A stretch of DNA of 64,000 nt from Shewanella baltica (GTDB taxonomy: Bacteria; Pseudomonadota; Gammaproteobacteria; Enterobacterales; Shewanellaceae). The DNA is taken from positions 434,001 to 498,000 of the forward strand of contig NZ_UGYM01000002.1 in the NCBI RefSeq assembly GCF_900456975.1, in the 5' to 3' direction. The position numbers were made by a program, and so were the translations under genes. Below the pieces are notes generated by a model. It was not told where the DNA came from. It ran no database searches and worked only from the letters and a program-made list of their open reading frames with translations. Positions 1 through 9,887 of this stretch are shown one piece after another. Positions within the stretch are counted from its first letter, which is position 1. The number at the start of each line of letters is the position of its first letter.

Positions 1-1076
1 TAGACGTCACTTTTTAGCTGTAATAGTTGGGTGAGTCCCCGATCATTTTGCAGAGTACGAAAGGCTTTTTCCCCTTGTTCGAGCTCGGTAAGCGCTTCTT
101 CATAGTGTGCTTGTTGAAACTTGATATTGCCCATAAAGAGTTTCATGAAGCTGTAATCGGCGAGATCTTTTTCGTTAATCACAGCAGCGGCTTCAGTTAA
201 ATATTTTTCCGCCTCGTTAAGACGATTAAGTTTGATTAAGCTGTATGCAATATTTGTCGCCATAGTGGCGGCCGCTTTTTCCAGCTGATGTTCCTTAAAG
301 TATTGGTAGCTTAGCAAGAAGTTATCTATGGCCTGTTGATGTTCACCCAGTTCATCTAAGGCAAGGCCTATCTCTGAGGTGACATACATTGCCTGTTCTT
401 TGTTATTGTTCTTTAAATAGAGTGCTTTAAGTTTAGTGTAATAACGGATCGCACTTTGGGGATCGCCATAACGTCTAAAGCTGGTGGCCATATCGGCAAG
501 ATTGATGTTAGCCCAGCCGGTTAAATTCAGTGACTCGTAGAGATCTTGCGCTGTTATGAGGTCGTCTAATGCGGCAGAAAAATCGCCAATATAGGAATAC
601 AGGGCGCCGCGAAGGCTACGTGAGTCGGCAATGAGTTTAAGATCTTCATGCTCATAGGCACGCTTAACGCTGAGGTTATAACCTTCCATCGCGCTATCTA
701 CATCACCATTTAACTGCAAAAACCAAGAATGACAAAGCATGAGGTCGGTGATGAAATGCGGAGAGGCGGTTGGCGGAATATTGGTCAGTGTTTGACTCGT
801 ATTCTTAACTGCCAGCGCTATGTCAGTATCCGTTTCGGCACTTTGATCCCAACATTTCAGTAGCTGCAGCTTTTCATTGCGGGCGACATCATCGGTTGCA
901 ATCAGTTTACTCAATAGCGCAAGATCACTCTTAATTGCTTCGCGGGTCATGGTCTCACCGCTTTCAAATCTTTCAAATATTTTATCAACCTGAGTCTTTT
1001 CTTCAGCCATAGCATGACTGAGCGGCAGTAAAAGCAGCCAAAAGGTAAGTGATAAAGATATAAGTGGACGTAGCAA
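1..1076 (-). CDS. TPR-repeat exported protein, C-terminus cut by window edge
   Basis: An open frame enters from the left edge and reads on the minus strand. The N-terminus is a hydrophobic segment ending LLLLPLSHAMA, which looks like a signal peptide or anchor. It is followed by about 330 residues of helical repeats with TPR-like spacing, for example stretches reading ALDDLITAQDLYESLNLTGW and QAIDNFLLSYQYFKEHQLEK. Such N-terminal TPR sensors in Shewanella often precede a GGDEF or kinase domain, but the rest lies outside the window, so the output domain is unknown. I chose a TTG start at 1076 because AGGAAA lies 9-10 bases upstream and the signal peptide then begins at once. An in-frame ATG at 1127 has no ribosome binding site. 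Confidence 0.7.
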   Translation of the reverse strand, partial: MLRPLISLSLTFWLLLLPLSHAMAEEKTQVDKIFERFESGETMTREAIKSDLALLSKLIATDDVARNEKLQLLKCWDQSAETDTDIALAVKNTSQTLTNIPPTASPHFITDLMLCHSWFLQLNGDVDSAMEGYNLSVKRAYEHEDLKLIADSRSLRGALYSYIGDFSAALDDLITAQDLYESLNLTGWANINLADMATSFRRYGDPQSAIRYYTKLKALYLKNNNKEQAMYVTSEIGLALDELGEHQQAIDNFLLSYQYFKEHQLEKAAATMATNIAYSLIKLNRLNEAEKYLTEAAAVINEKDLADYSFMKLFMGNIKFQQAHYEEALTELEQGEKAFRTLQNDRGLTQLLQLKSDV

Positions 1077-1231
1077 AAATGGTTTCCTGTTCGCATTGAA
1101 ATCAATAGCTAATAATGAGCTTAGCATAACTTGTTTGTTCATTTTGAATATAGATGCATAGCAATTTTGCATTCAGCTAGCTATCAAGGTATAAACTTCG
1201 CCTTGGAAATCATCCTAAAAAGGAATCACCC

Positions 1232-1756
1232 TTGAAAAAATTACTTTGTGCTGCCCTACTCATGATGAGCGGCGCGAGCTGGGCGGGCTCAGATTTAGAA
1301 ACCTCGGGCGATGTATTGCATCTATTGCTCCCCGCAACGGCAATGGGCGCGACATTATTCTATGAAGACGGTTACGACGGCAGCTGGCAGTTAATTCAGG
1401 CGGCAGTATCGAGTCGATTAATTGTTGAAGGCCTAAAATATGGTGTGAGCAAAGACAGACCCGACGGTAGTGGCGACGATTCGTTCCCATCAGGTCATAC
1501 TTCAGATAGCTTTATGGCGGCGACGTTTATTCAGCAACGTTATGGCTGGCAATATGGTTTACCCGCCTATGTCGCTGCATCGTATGTTGGCTATACCCGA
1601 GTGGCGAGCGATCAACATTACCTAGAGGATGTTTTAGCGGGTGCTGCAATTGGCGCGCTAGCGGGTTGGTATTTTACTCAACCCTATGAAGGTATTACTG
1701 TCACACCGATAGCGGGTAACGGCGTTTATGGTTTATATGTGAGTGGTCAGTTTTAA
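1232..1756 (+). CDS. PAP2-family phosphatase (exported, lipid phosphatase-like)
   Basis: A 174-residue PAP2 / type 2 phosphatidic acid phosphatase-fold protein. All three signature blocks are visible: K69-x6-R76-P77, PSGH at 86-89, and a third block with R123, H129 and D133 (SR replaced by TR). The PSGH histidine and H129 are the expected catalytic pair of the family. A signal peptide (MKKLLCAALL...SWA) puts it in the envelope. It is shorter than multi-pass PAP2 enzymes such as PgpB, so it is probably a small periplasmic or membrane-associated form. Substrate unknown. The start is TTG at 1232, with AAGGAA upstream. It lies 36 bases before the next gene. Confidence 0.8.
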   Translation: MKKLLCAALLMMSGASWAGSDLETSGDVLHLLLPATAMGATLFYEDGYDGSWQLIQAAVSSRLIVEGLKYGVSKDRPDGSGDDSFPSGHTSDSFMAATFIQQRYGWQYGLPAYVAASYVGYTRVASDQHYLEDVLAGAAIGALAGWYFTQPYEGITVTPIAGNGVYGLYVSGQF

Positions 1757-1792
1757 GTTTATTTTTTGAATGAATGTTAATCGAGATTTTTT

Positions 1793-2227
1793 ATGAGTGA
1801 ATTATCAGCTGTTTACCGTGAAACTGCCGAGCAGATTTCTTACAATGTCGCGAATAAAGTGCTGCCAATGGCAAAACTACCTGACGGATTATTAGCCGCA
1901 TATCAAAGCCTGTGCGCCGAACTGTTGGAAGACAGAGAGGGCAAATTTAGCCAAGCTTGGGCATCCTTGCCAGCTAGCGCGCGTAATCTCATGGAACAAG
2001 CTGCATTCCATGGTTTTTATATTGCGAATGCTTGGTTGCAGTTGAGTCGTGTTGCCCAAGAGATTTCTGAGCAGGCCGATACCGATGGTGAGATCCAAGA
2101 GCAAGAATATAACGGTATCTTTACCCGTTTAGCCGATGAGTCGCTCAAAGAAAGTCTACGTAAATTGAAAAAGGCACGTACCGATCGCTCTATGCTCAAT
2201 AGCTTTAAACAGGTGATGGCGCCTTAG
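1793..2227 (+). CDS. conserved hypothetical cytosolic protein
   Basis: A 144-residue, highly helical protein with no signal peptide and no membrane segment. It ends in a basic stretch (LRKLKKARTDRS). The composition and look recall small gammaproteobacterial DUF3069-type proteins, but I cannot assign the family with certainty and no catalytic motif is visible. It follows the PAP2 gene closely on the same strand and is closed by a strong terminator about 33 bases downstream, so the two may be co-transcribed. Function unknown. Confidence 0.7.
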   Translation: MSELSAVYRETAEQISYNVANKVLPMAKLPDGLLAAYQSLCAELLEDREGKFSQAWASLPASARNLMEQAAFHGFYIANAWLQLSRVAQEISEQADTDGEIQEQEYNGIFTRLADESLKESLRKLKKARTDRSMLNSFKQVMAP

Positions 2228-2260
2228 TTTTTATTGAAATAAGCGCTGAGTCTGAAAATC

Positions 2261-2295
2261 AAAAAGCCCGTCACTTTGCAGTGACGGGCTTTTTG
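2261..2295. terminator. bidirectional rho-independent terminator
   Basis: A near-perfect stem (AAAAAGCCCGTCACT / AGTGACGGGCTTTTT) with a TTGC loop. It carries an A-run on one side and a T-run on the other. It separates the convergent small protein gene and the malic enzyme gene, and can serve both. Confidence 0.92.
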
Positions 2296-2355
2296 TTGGC
2301 ACAAACGCTTAGCTAAAGCTGCTTTGCCACGACTCAAGTCGCGGCAACGCTATGC

Positions 2356-4044
2356 TTAGAACGAAGTGCGTTTGTAGCGGCGATATTCTGGACTCCAGAA
2401 ATTGCCTTCAATTGACTGTTGTAAGATTTCATCGCTCATTGGTAGCGTTAACCCTTGTTCAACTGCAACTTTACCCACAGCGAAAGCGATGTGTTTACTG
2501 ACCGCGTGGATATCTTCCAGTTTCGGTAATAATGGGCCGCTACCGTCGATCGCCAGTGGTGAGCATTCCGCGAGTGCGCGGCTTGATGCCATTAACATGG
2601 CATCGGAAACGTGTCGGGCACCTGAGGCTAAAACACCTAAGCCAATACCTGGGAAGATAAAGCTGTTGTTACACTGGGCAATCTCATAGGTTTCACCATC
2701 GACCACAACTGGCTCGAACGGGCTACCCGTGGCGACTAATGCTTGACCTGAAGTCCAATGCAAAATGTCTTTTGGTGTCGCTTCAACACGGCTGGTTGGG
2801 TTAGACAGTGGGAAAATAATCGGGCGGGCACAATGGCTGTGCATAGCGCGAATAATTTCTTCGGTGAATAGACCCGGTACGCCAGACACGCCAATCAGCA
2901 CGGTCGGCTTAGTGTTGTTAACCACATCCAATAGCGAAATATTGTCGCTGAAATTACTCCAGTTTTGGATATTGGTGCATTTCTGCGCCAATTTTTGCTG
3001 GAATGGCAACAGGTTAGGCATGTTGTCTAACAATAAGCCCCAACGGTCAACCATGCACACTTGAGTGCGAGCTTGCTCGTCGCTGATCCCTTCGGACACC
3101 ATTTGCGCCACGATAGCTTCGGCGATACCGCAACCCGCGCTACCCGCACCAAGGAAGGCAATACGTTGTTGATTTAATTCAGTACCTGCAGCTTTACAAG
3201 CGGCCAGCAATGAACCGACGGCAACGGCAGCGGTACCTTGAATATCATCGTTAAAGCAGCAATAGCGATCTTTATAACGCTCTAAGATCGGCATGGCGTT
3301 CTTTTGGGCAAAGTCTTCGAATTGGATCAAAGTGTCTGGCCAACGTACATGTACAGCTTGCATAAAGGCTTCGATAAACTCGGCGTATTCTTCGCCACCG
3401 ATGCGCGGATGGCGCCAGCCCATATACATAGGATCTTCTAATAACTGCGGATTATCTGTGCCTACGTCTAAAGTGATAGGCAGAGTATAAGCCGGACTGA
3501 TGCCACCACAGCTAGTGTAGAGTGACAACTTACCGATAGGGATCCCCATGCCGCCAATACCTTGATCGCCAAGACCTAAAATACGTTCACCGTCGGTAAC
3601 AACGATGATTTTAACTTTTTGGCGAGTCGAGTTATTGAGAATGTCATCGATCCTATCTTTGTTCGGATAAGAGATAAACAAACCACGGTTGCGGCGATAG
3701 TTTTTCGAGAAACGTTCACAAGCCAAACCTACCGTCGGCGTATAGATGATAGGCATCATCTCGCTGATGTTATTTTGCACTAAACGATAAAATAAGGTCT
3801 CGTTAGTGTCTTGGATATTACGTAGGTAAATATGCTTGTCTAAGTCGTTGTTGAAACTTCTAAATTGATCGTAGGCGCGGGAAGCCTGCTCCTCAATCGT
3901 TTCAATGGCATAGGGAACTAAGCCTTCGAGGTTAAAGAAAATACGCTCTTCTTCAGAAAATGCACTGCCCTTGTTAATCAGCGGGGCTTCAAGAATGGCA
4001 GGTCCTGCAAACGGAAGATAGAGGGGGCGTTTATTATCGTCCAT
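2356..4044 (-). CDS. maeA: NAD-dependent malic enzyme (oxaloacetate-decarboxylating)
   Basis: 562 residues, the length of the NAD-type bacterial malic enzyme SfcA/MaeA. It converts L-malate to pyruvate and CO2 with reduction of NAD, linking the TCA cycle to pyruvate. Visible motifs are YTPTVG at 101-106, [12 protein letters not shown] at 151-162 with the malate-binding region, FNDDIQGT at 264-271 with the metal-binding acids, the dinucleotide-binding GAGSAG at 299-304, and a late LSNPTSR motif. It ends in the shared terminator. The start ATG at 4044 is preceded by AAAAGGTTACC. It is a single-gene unit, with no sign of disruption. Confidence 0.96.
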   Translation of the reverse strand: MDDNKRPLYLPFAGPAILEAPLINKGSAFSEEERIFFNLEGLVPYAIETIEEQASRAYDQFRSFNNDLDKHIYLRNIQDTNETLFYRLVQNNISEMMPIIYTPTVGLACERFSKNYRRNRGLFISYPNKDRIDDILNNSTRQKVKIIVVTDGERILGLGDQGIGGMGIPIGKLSLYTSCGGISPAYTLPITLDVGTDNPQLLEDPMYMGWRHPRIGGEEYAEFIEAFMQAVHVRWPDTLIQFEDFAQKNAMPILERYKDRYCCFNDDIQGTAAVAVGSLLAACKAAGTELNQQRIAFLGAGSAGCGIAEAIVAQMVSEGISDEQARTQVCMVDRWGLLLDNMPNLLPFQQKLAQKCTNIQNWSNFSDNISLLDVVNNTKPTVLIGVSGVPGLFTEEIIRAMHSHCARPIIFPLSNPTSRVEATPKDILHWTSGQALVATGSPFEPVVVDGETYEIAQCNNSFIFPGIGLGVLASGARHVSDAMLMASSRALAECSPLAIDGSGPLLPKLEDIHAVSKHIAFAVGKVAVEQGLTLPMSDEILQQSIEGNFWSPEYRRYKRTSF

Positions 4045-4267
4045 GGGTAACCTTTTGAGTTATTGTTTAAGTGGTCAATACGTGCTGTAAGTCACGTAAG
4101 GTTATCATGAAATGTGATCTTTGTTGTCCGTGGAACGAGGTATTTGTGGTTTTTTTTGCAGCAGTAAAAAAGTCAGCTGTTTTAAACAGGATTTATGAGG
4201 TACTTCAGATGGAATTGTTATGCTGTTGTTTATGCCTAAGCAACTTTAGGTATAGCTTAAATTGGAT

Positions 4268-4295
4268 ATAAAAAAACGCAGCCTAAGCTGCGTTT
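4268..4295 (-). terminator. rho-independent terminator of yehS
   Basis: Stem AAACGCAGC / GCTGCGTTT with a four-base loop. A run of A on the plus strand gives a T-tract when read on the minus strand, 25 bases after the yehS stop. Confidence 0.88.
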
Positions 4296-4319
4296 GATGT
4301 GACAAACTTATGTTTTGCG

Positions 4320-4790
4320 TTATTCACCGCGATACTTAAGTGATAAGCCGCGAATAAAGTTACGCAGGATTTGATCGCCACACTCTTTAAAATTCTTATG
4401 ATCCGGATTGCGGAACAGCGCGCTCAGTTCTGATTTTGACATTTGCACTTCGGCTAGAGCCAAGGCTGCAACTATGTCTTCTTCACGCATTTCGAGGGCA
4501 ACTCTGAGTTTTTTGAAGATTAAGTTATTGTTTAAACGCGATACTGGCGCTGGGATTTCTGCACCTTCACGTAGGCCACGCTTTTCGATGATAAGGCCGT
4601 CTAGGAACTGACATAGAGTGGTGTCATTACAGGCTTTGTAACCTTCTTCCTCTTCTTTGTGCAGCAGAGCAATGATCTCTTCTGTTGGCACTTCTCTTCC
4701 AGCTTTGGCAAAAATTTTAATCATTTTGGCATTGTTGAAATCAAACACGAAGCGCAAACGGCGCAAAATATCATTATTAATCATGGTCAT
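4320..4790 (-). CDS. yehS: YehS/DUF1456 family protein
   Basis: 156 residues with two tandem DUF1456 modules. Each begins with a short helix containing NN(D/L)I..(R/K)LR (residues about 5-14 and 88-97) and ends in CxDxxLxxFLxGL-like helices (LCQFLDGLI, ILRNFIRGL). This is the standard YehS architecture. The biochemical role is not established. The protein is soluble and probably cytosolic. The internal duplication is seen directly. It is a monocistronic unit with its own terminator. Confidence 0.88.
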   Translation of the reverse strand: MTMINNDILRRLRFVFDFNNAKMIKIFAKAGREVPTEEIIALLHKEEEEGYKACNDTTLCQFLDGLIIEKRGLREGAEIPAPVSRLNNNLIFKKLRVALEMREEDIVAALALAEVQMSKSELSALFRNPDHKNFKECGDQILRNFIRGLSLKYRGE

Positions 4791-4936
4791 CTCTTGGCGC
4801 GGCTGCGCTGTCTGGTTTAAGAGGCGGTATTATATACCCAAACCGCCTCAAAAGCAGAATTTAGCAGGAATTTAACGCAGCGTAGCGAATGCTATTTATG
4901 ACTTTGGCATAAATAGCTGTCATGCCATCTTAGCAA

Positions 4937-6208
4937 TCAACCTTTAATGACGTTGTACCAATAGATAAACAGTGCCGCGAAAATCAGCAGATAACTCAGG
5001 CCAAACCAAGAGAGTAGCTTCATCTTAGTGCCATATCTATCGGCTTCGGGGAGCTGTTTGCTGGTCATTAAGCGGTAGTTTAACCAAGCAAAAATGACTG
5101 TGGTCATAAAGGCCAAAATCATCACAAACTCGAGTAGCGGCAACAGTGCGCCTTTAAAGAAGAGGATCAGCAATAAGCCAAAGGCACTGATGGCGAGCAT
5201 GATCCCAGTGAGGCGTTTGTCTGAACTGGCCTTTGAGGTGAGTAATTGCCAGCCCATATCTAAGGTGCGGCTGTAGCCATCGATAACGGTTACTGTGGTG
5301 CTAAAAATACAGAGAAAAGCCACAACACCAATAAGATAACGACTCTCGCCGCCCATGACTTGGCTGTAAAGGTTGATCAATTGATTAGCAAATTGCGCGC
5401 CCGAATCGGAAAAGTGCTCACCACTGCCGTGCATCACTAAGGCGCCCAAGGACAGAAACACGATCGCGAGGATCGCGGTGATGATGTAGCCTAAGTTAAA
5501 GTCGAGCAGCGCCTGCGCTTTCGTGACCGTCTGGCTTTTTTGTTTTTCGAGCAACCAGAGGGAATTCCAAGCGCTGACTTCAATCGGTGCCGGCATCCAG
5601 CCCATCATGGCGACCAGAAATCCCACATGGGCCCATTGCCAAGGTGAGGGAGAAACAAAATTGCTCGCTAATGGCTGAGCATGATCCCAAGCTAAGGTCA
5701 CGGCAATTAAGGTGGTTAGGGTTAGGGCGAACATGATGATCTTAGTGAGTCTATCGAGTAGTTGATAATGGCCTAAGATCAGCAAAGCCAATGAACTCAG
5801 CAATACCAGCAGGGCTAACCAATCGATGGGAAGCGGAATAAATTGGGTCAACATAGCGGCGGTGAGCATGCAAACACCCGCAGTGCTGGCGACGGCGGCG
5901 ATCACATTCAGTCCAGTAAATAGCAGCAAATAACCTCGGCCCTGTTTGAGGTAACCGTGCAGTAAACTCTCCCCAGTGGCGGCGGTGTAGCGTGCGCCAG
6001 CGGCAAAGAAGGGATACTTAAGTAAATTCACCCCTAAAATGACCCAAGCCAATTGCCAGCCAAATTCGGCGCCCGCCCGAGTCGAGGCAACTAAATGCGA
6101 TGCGCCAATCGCCGCTGCGGCCATAAGCACACCGGGCCCCATAGCTTTAATGCCAAGCGTCAGGTGTGCCATCCAAGAGGATGAAGAGGTTGCTGAGGAT
6201 TCTGTCAT
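4937..6208 (-). CDS. NRAMP-like transporter with replaced metal-site motifs
   Basis: A 423-residue polytopic membrane protein with about eleven hydrophobic segments. The N-terminal GPGVLMAAAAIGASH (24-38) and the AGAEFGW that follows align by eye with the TM1 region of NRAMP/MntH (GPGFL...DPGN...AGA..GY). In canonical NRAMP proteins TM1 carries DPGN and TM6 carries MPH, which bind Mn2+ or Fe2+. Here TM1 has GASH (35-38), and TM6 has MPAP (205-208), so neither motif is intact. It therefore belongs to a divergent NRAMP-superfamily branch (COG1914-like). Substrate cannot be read from the sequence: a different metal, another ion or a small molecule are all possible. Single gene; no Mn or Mg riboswitch is visible upstream. 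Confidence 0.8.
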   Translation of the reverse strand: MTESSATSSSSWMAHLTLGIKAMGPGVLMAAAAIGASHLVASTRAGAEFGWQLAWVILGVNLLKYPFFAAGARYTAATGESLLHGYLKQGRGYLLLFTGLNVIAAVASTAGVCMLTAAMLTQFIPLPIDWLALLVLLSSLALLILGHYQLLDRLTKIIMFALTLTTLIAVTLAWDHAQPLASNFVSPSPWQWAHVGFLVAMMGWMPAPIEVSAWNSLWLLEKQKSQTVTKAQALLDFNLGYIITAILAIVFLSLGALVMHGSGEHFSDSGAQFANQLINLYSQVMGGESRYLIGVVAFLCIFSTTVTVIDGYSRTLDMGWQLLTSKASSDKRLTGIMLAISAFGLLLILFFKGALLPLLEFVMILAFMTTVIFAWLNYRLMTSKQLPEADRYGTKMKLLSWFGLSYLLIFAALFIYWYNVIKG

Positions 6209-6359
6209 GTCGTTATTAAAAGTACCTGTTGAAAATTAATCTGGGGAATCGAACAAGCCCTTATGTTAAGGCTGCGCTCATGCTAAAGCTGTGCTAACGC
6301 TAAGTGGGTGGCTCAACATTAAAGGGAAAGTGATTGAACTGAAAGTCGTTTTATTCGAT

Positions 6360-6899
6360 TTATCTATTTAATTTTTGGCTGAGCAAGGCTTCTATTCGTT
6401 TTAGGCTTGCTGCCATCTCGACTACGTTTTGTAATAACGCATCATCAGGTTGTACAGATGGACTCGCTGGATGTGGGCGCTGAGTAAGACGTTCTTTTTG
6501 TTCTAATACGCGGGTTCTAAATTGAGGCGGATCAACTATGCCGACTAAGCTTATCAAGGCGCCTGCGCCCGATTGCCCTGCGGTTTCTACCGTGAGTTTA
6601 TGCAGACCAAATAGGCGCATAATTGGGCCTTGGATCAATGCCATATCGGTAATTTTGTCCAAAGGCACTGTATTTTCGGTACGAGTTAATATTCCGCGGC
6701 GCACAATCAACTTATTACTGGTGAGCTCGGCACTCATATTACGAATATAGCGGCGAGTTCCCCACAGCCCGATTGGAAACCAAAGCAATAACAAGGGAAT
6801 GCCGACTATGCTGAGGCTGAAATAGGCTGCCCCTGAAAGCAACCAATACAAACCTAGATTGGACTCAAACTCTGCTTGATGAATGATCTTGTCTTCCAT
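6360..6899 (-). CDS. PH-domain (bPH2/DUF304, YdbT-like) membrane protein
   Basis: 179 residues. Two adjacent hydrophobic segments (about 17-45, LYWLLSGAAYFSLSIVGIPL then LLLWFPIGLW) are followed by a bacterial PH-like domain (about 55-135), with the typical LTSNKLIVRRGILTRTENTVPLDKITDM pattern split over residues 60-90. The C-terminal 40 residues are polar and probably coiled (MAASLKRIEALLSQKL). Family members are membrane-anchored proteins of unknown function. It is transcribed away from the TonB receptor that follows. Confidence 0.8.
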   Translation of the reverse strand: MEDKIIHQAEFESNLGLYWLLSGAAYFSLSIVGIPLLLLWFPIGLWGTRRYIRNMSAELTSNKLIVRRGILTRTENTVPLDKITDMALIQGPIMRLFGLHKLTVETAGQSGAGALISLVGIVDPPQFRTRVLEQKERLTQRPHPASPSVQPDDALLQNVVEMAASLKRIEALLSQKLNR

Positions 6900-7142
6900 G
6901 TTTCTTCCTTAAATTCTGATATTCAAGTACCACGATTTGTCTCGTTAGTTGAATTTTCTAGTGCCTAGACCTTTTTGATTCTCGCAGAAGGAAAGCATAT
7001 TGTCTCAACATGTAACAAAAGTTTAACTTTCATTATGATCCCATTGACTTTGGTTTGTAACTCATTACCTTGTGTATTGTTAATTTATGGTTTTCTAATG
7101 GTTAATATAATTTTAATAAAATAGATAAAACAAGGGATATGT

Positions 7143-9728
7143 ATGAACAGACCTCAGATTCTACCCAGTGCTTGTGCCATCGCGATTGCTTTAGCATTTG
7201 CGCCAACAATAGCCCATGCTGCCGATAAAGGCGCAGAAAAAGTTGAACGTATTGAAGTGACGGGTTCTCGTATTAAACGTACAGATATCGAAGGCCCTTC
7301 CCCGATCCAATCGATCAGCAAAGACGATATTGCTAATATGGGATTCGATAACCTACAGCAATTGCTCGAACGTATGCCTGCGAACGGTGCTGGTGCGTTT
7401 TCTACCCGTGGTAATAGCCAAGATTCAACTGCCAACGGTGGCGCGTCTATCAGTTTGCGTGGTTTAGGTCCTGATGCGACCTTAGTGTTGATTAACGGTC
7501 GTCGGGTTGCTGCGAGTGCTTTTGCTGAAGGTATTACTAATTCTTTCGTTGATATCAATAATATCCCTGTTTCAGCGATCGAACGTATCGACATACTCAA
7601 GGACGGTGCATCGGCTATTTATGGCTCTGATGCGATTGCCGGTGTGGTCAACATTATCCTGAAGAAAGACATTGAGGGTATTGAAGTCAATCTCGGCTAC
7701 GGTGATGCTTCAGGTACGGGTTACGATGAAACCACTGCGAACATGGTTTGGGGGATGAAGTCTGATAAGGGCAGTGCCTCCGTTATTCTCGATTATTTTA
7801 AAAATGGTACCTTAGCTGCGACTGATTTAGGCCGTTTCGGCAGTGCAGATCAGACTCCTTATGGCGGTGAGGATTTCCGTTCTTCCCGTGGTTTTCCTGG
7901 TTATTTTTATGTTGATGGGGTGAAAACCATAGATCCAGCCTGTCCACCTGATCGGGCGACGCCAAGCGGCAGCTGTGTATTTGATTATGGGCCATATAAC
8001 CTTGTTATTCCTTCTGCAGAACGAGTGGGAGCTATTGGGCAATTCGAATATCATTTCAATGATGATTTAACTGCTTTCCTTGAATTAGCTGCCCAGCACA
8101 ACACGTCGGAAGCGGGCGGTGCACCAACACCTCTTGATGAGGATGCAGGCTTAACCGTACCAGGAACTCACCCAAATAACCCTTGGGGGAAAGATATTGA
8201 AATTGGTCGCTTCCGCACCGTTGATGCGGGTGCGCGTCGTTGGGATATCGAGTCTGATACTCTTCGTTTAGTCGCAGGTTTGCGTGGCGTAGTTAAAGAT
8301 TGGGACTGGGAAGCTTCGGTGCAAAAAGGTCGCAGTGAGTCCACTCAAACGGGGGATCGCAGCCAAGGTTGGGTCAGAACCGATTATTTACAACGTGAAA
8401 TCGATGCGGGTCGCTATAATCCTTTCGGTGGCACCATGAACTCCCAAGATGTCATTGATGACATTACCACTAGTTTAGTGCGCCAAGGTTTGTCCACAAT
8501 GACCGCCTATGCCGCGAATATCTCAGGTCAGGCATTCACCCTTGCTGATCGCGATATCATGATGGCGGCTGGAGCTGAATATCGTGAAGAAGATGTCAGC
8601 GATGTGCCCGATGAACAGTTCCAACGTGGATTGATTTTTGGTACTGAAGCAGTCTCTGCGGCGGCATCACGTGAGCAATATGCAGCTTATGTTGAATTAT
8701 CTATTCCGGTAACGGATAACTTCGAGCTACAACTTGCTGGTCGTTATGATCACTATAGTGATTTTGGTTCAACGACTAACCCTAAAGTTGCCTTCCAATG
8801 GGGAGTGACTGACGAGATAACGGCGCGTGCTTCTTGGTCTACGGGTTTCCGTGCACCTTCTTTAGCACAAATAGGTCTTGGTCCATCGCGTGAAAGTAGT
8901 TTCTTCATTGATACTTACCGCTGCGCTGCTGATAGTGTTGATTGTGAAGCTTTAGATTACAACACTGAATTTGAAGGCAACTCGGAGCTGGATGCTGAGG
9001 AATCCGAAACTTGGAACGTCGGTATGATTTGGGCGCCAAGCCAGAAATTCGATGTTGGTTTTGATATCTATAGCATTACACAAGATAACAAAATCGATAA
9101 ACAGCCGTTAGGCGATATCTATACCGCAAATTGTAATGATCAAAACAGCACTGTATGTGAGCGTTTAGCTCCACAGGTGGGTCAGACTTTAGGTCCAATC
9201 AGTATCATCCATTCAAGCTTTATCAACCTAAGCTCACAAGATGTGCAAGGGATGGATGTTTCGAGTCATTATGGCGTTGAGTTGGATAGCTATGGTGATC
9301 TGAAATTTGGACTTGAGTACAGTTATTTACATAGTTTCGAAAAAGATGGCCTAGATTACACCGGTGAGTACAAGTTCCCTCAACATCGCTGGTTACTTAC
9401 TACTAACTGGACTATGGATAACTTTGCCGCCAACATTAATCTGAGTTATATCGGCGAGTTTGAAGATACACCAGATATCAATTTTGATGGCGTCCTCGAC
9501 TTCGAAAGCAACAAGTCTCGTATGGTTGATGCTCAAATCTTAGTCGACATGTCAGGTACTTATCGCTTCAATGAAATGTTCAAACTGACATTGGGTGTAA
9601 ACAACGTATTTGACGAAGAGCCACCATTTGCGATCGGTGACGGTGATACCGACCTTTACGGCTATGTTATTTCAGTACATAACCCTATGGGTCGCTACAT
9701 CTACACTAAACTCACTATGAACTTCTAA
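7143..9728 (+). CDS. TonB-dependent outer-membrane receptor
   Basis: 861 residues. A signal peptide ends TIAHA (about residue 26). A TonB-box-like ERIEVTGSRI follows at 34-43, then the plug domain (about 50-170, with LRGLGPDATLVLINGRR split over 104-122 and SAIYGSDAIAGVVNIILK at 155-172). A 22-strand-type barrel ends in the aromatic Phe terminus (KLTMNF). Several cysteine pairs sit in predicted extracellular loops (CPPDRATPSGSC, RCAADSVDC, NCNDQNSTVC). The ITGSRIKR-style N-terminus is common in receptors annotated generically as iron-complex or carbohydrate/peptide receptors. The substrate is not deducible. No convincing Fur box was seen upstream. Confidence 0.92.
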   Translation: MNRPQILPSACAIAIALAFAPTIAHAADKGAEKVERIEVTGSRIKRTDIEGPSPIQSISKDDIANMGFDNLQQLLERMPANGAGAFSTRGNSQDSTANGGASISLRGLGPDATLVLINGRRVAASAFAEGITNSFVDINNIPVSAIERIDILKDGASAIYGSDAIAGVVNIILKKDIEGIEVNLGYGDASGTGYDETTANMVWGMKSDKGSASVILDYFKNGTLAATDLGRFGSADQTPYGGEDFRSSRGFPGYFYVDGVKTIDPACPPDRATPSGSCVFDYGPYNLVIPSAERVGAIGQFEYHFNDDLTAFLELAAQHNTSEAGGAPTPLDEDAGLTVPGTHPNNPWGKDIEIGRFRTVDAGARRWDIESDTLRLVAGLRGVVKDWDWEASVQKGRSESTQTGDRSQGWVRTDYLQREIDAGRYNPFGGTMNSQDVIDDITTSLVRQGLSTMTAYAANISGQAFTLADRDIMMAAGAEYREEDVSDVPDEQFQRGLIFGTEAVSAAASREQYAAYVELSIPVTDNFELQLAGRYDHYSDFGSTTNPKVAFQWGVTDEITARASWSTGFRAPSLAQIGLGPSRESSFFIDTYRCAADSVDCEALDYNTEFEGNSELDAEESETWNVGMIWAPSQKFDVGFDIYSITQDNKIDKQPLGDIYTANCNDQNSTVCERLAPQVGQTLGPISIIHSSFINLSSQDVQGMDVSSHYGVELDSYGDLKFGLEYSYLHSFEKDGLDYTGEYKFPQHRWLLTTNWTMDNFAANINLSYIGEFEDTPDINFDGVLDFESNKSRMVDAQILVDMSGTYRFNEMFKLTLGVNNVFDEEPPFAIGDGDTDLYGYVISVHNPMGRYIYTKLTMNF

Positions 9729-9784
9729 TATTAAGCCTACGTGCTTTATAGCTAAGTACTTTATATCAAAGTGTAGTGAAATCG

Positions 9785-9810
9785 AAACGGCGCATTAAGC
9801 GCCGTTTTTT
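9785..9810 (+). terminator. rho-independent terminator after TonB receptor
   Basis: Stem AAACGGCGC / GCGCCGTTT with a five-base loop, followed by a six-T run, 57 bases after the receptor stop. Confidence 0.9.
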
Positions 9811-9887
9811 ATGGGCAGATTTGCACTAACGCAAACTCAGTGTATCTTCGTTAGGACACGAATTAACCGGACTAAAAGGACGTTGCA

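Noticed and set aside
4071..4271. 66-residue frame upstream of maeA
   Set aside because: Cys/Phe-rich low-quality translation without ribosome binding site, covering the maeA promoter region and running into the yehS terminator; probably not a gene.
6900..7142. Fur box upstream of the TonB receptor
   Set aside because: TTTCATTATGATCC is only a partial match to the 19-base consensus; not enough to call iron regulation.
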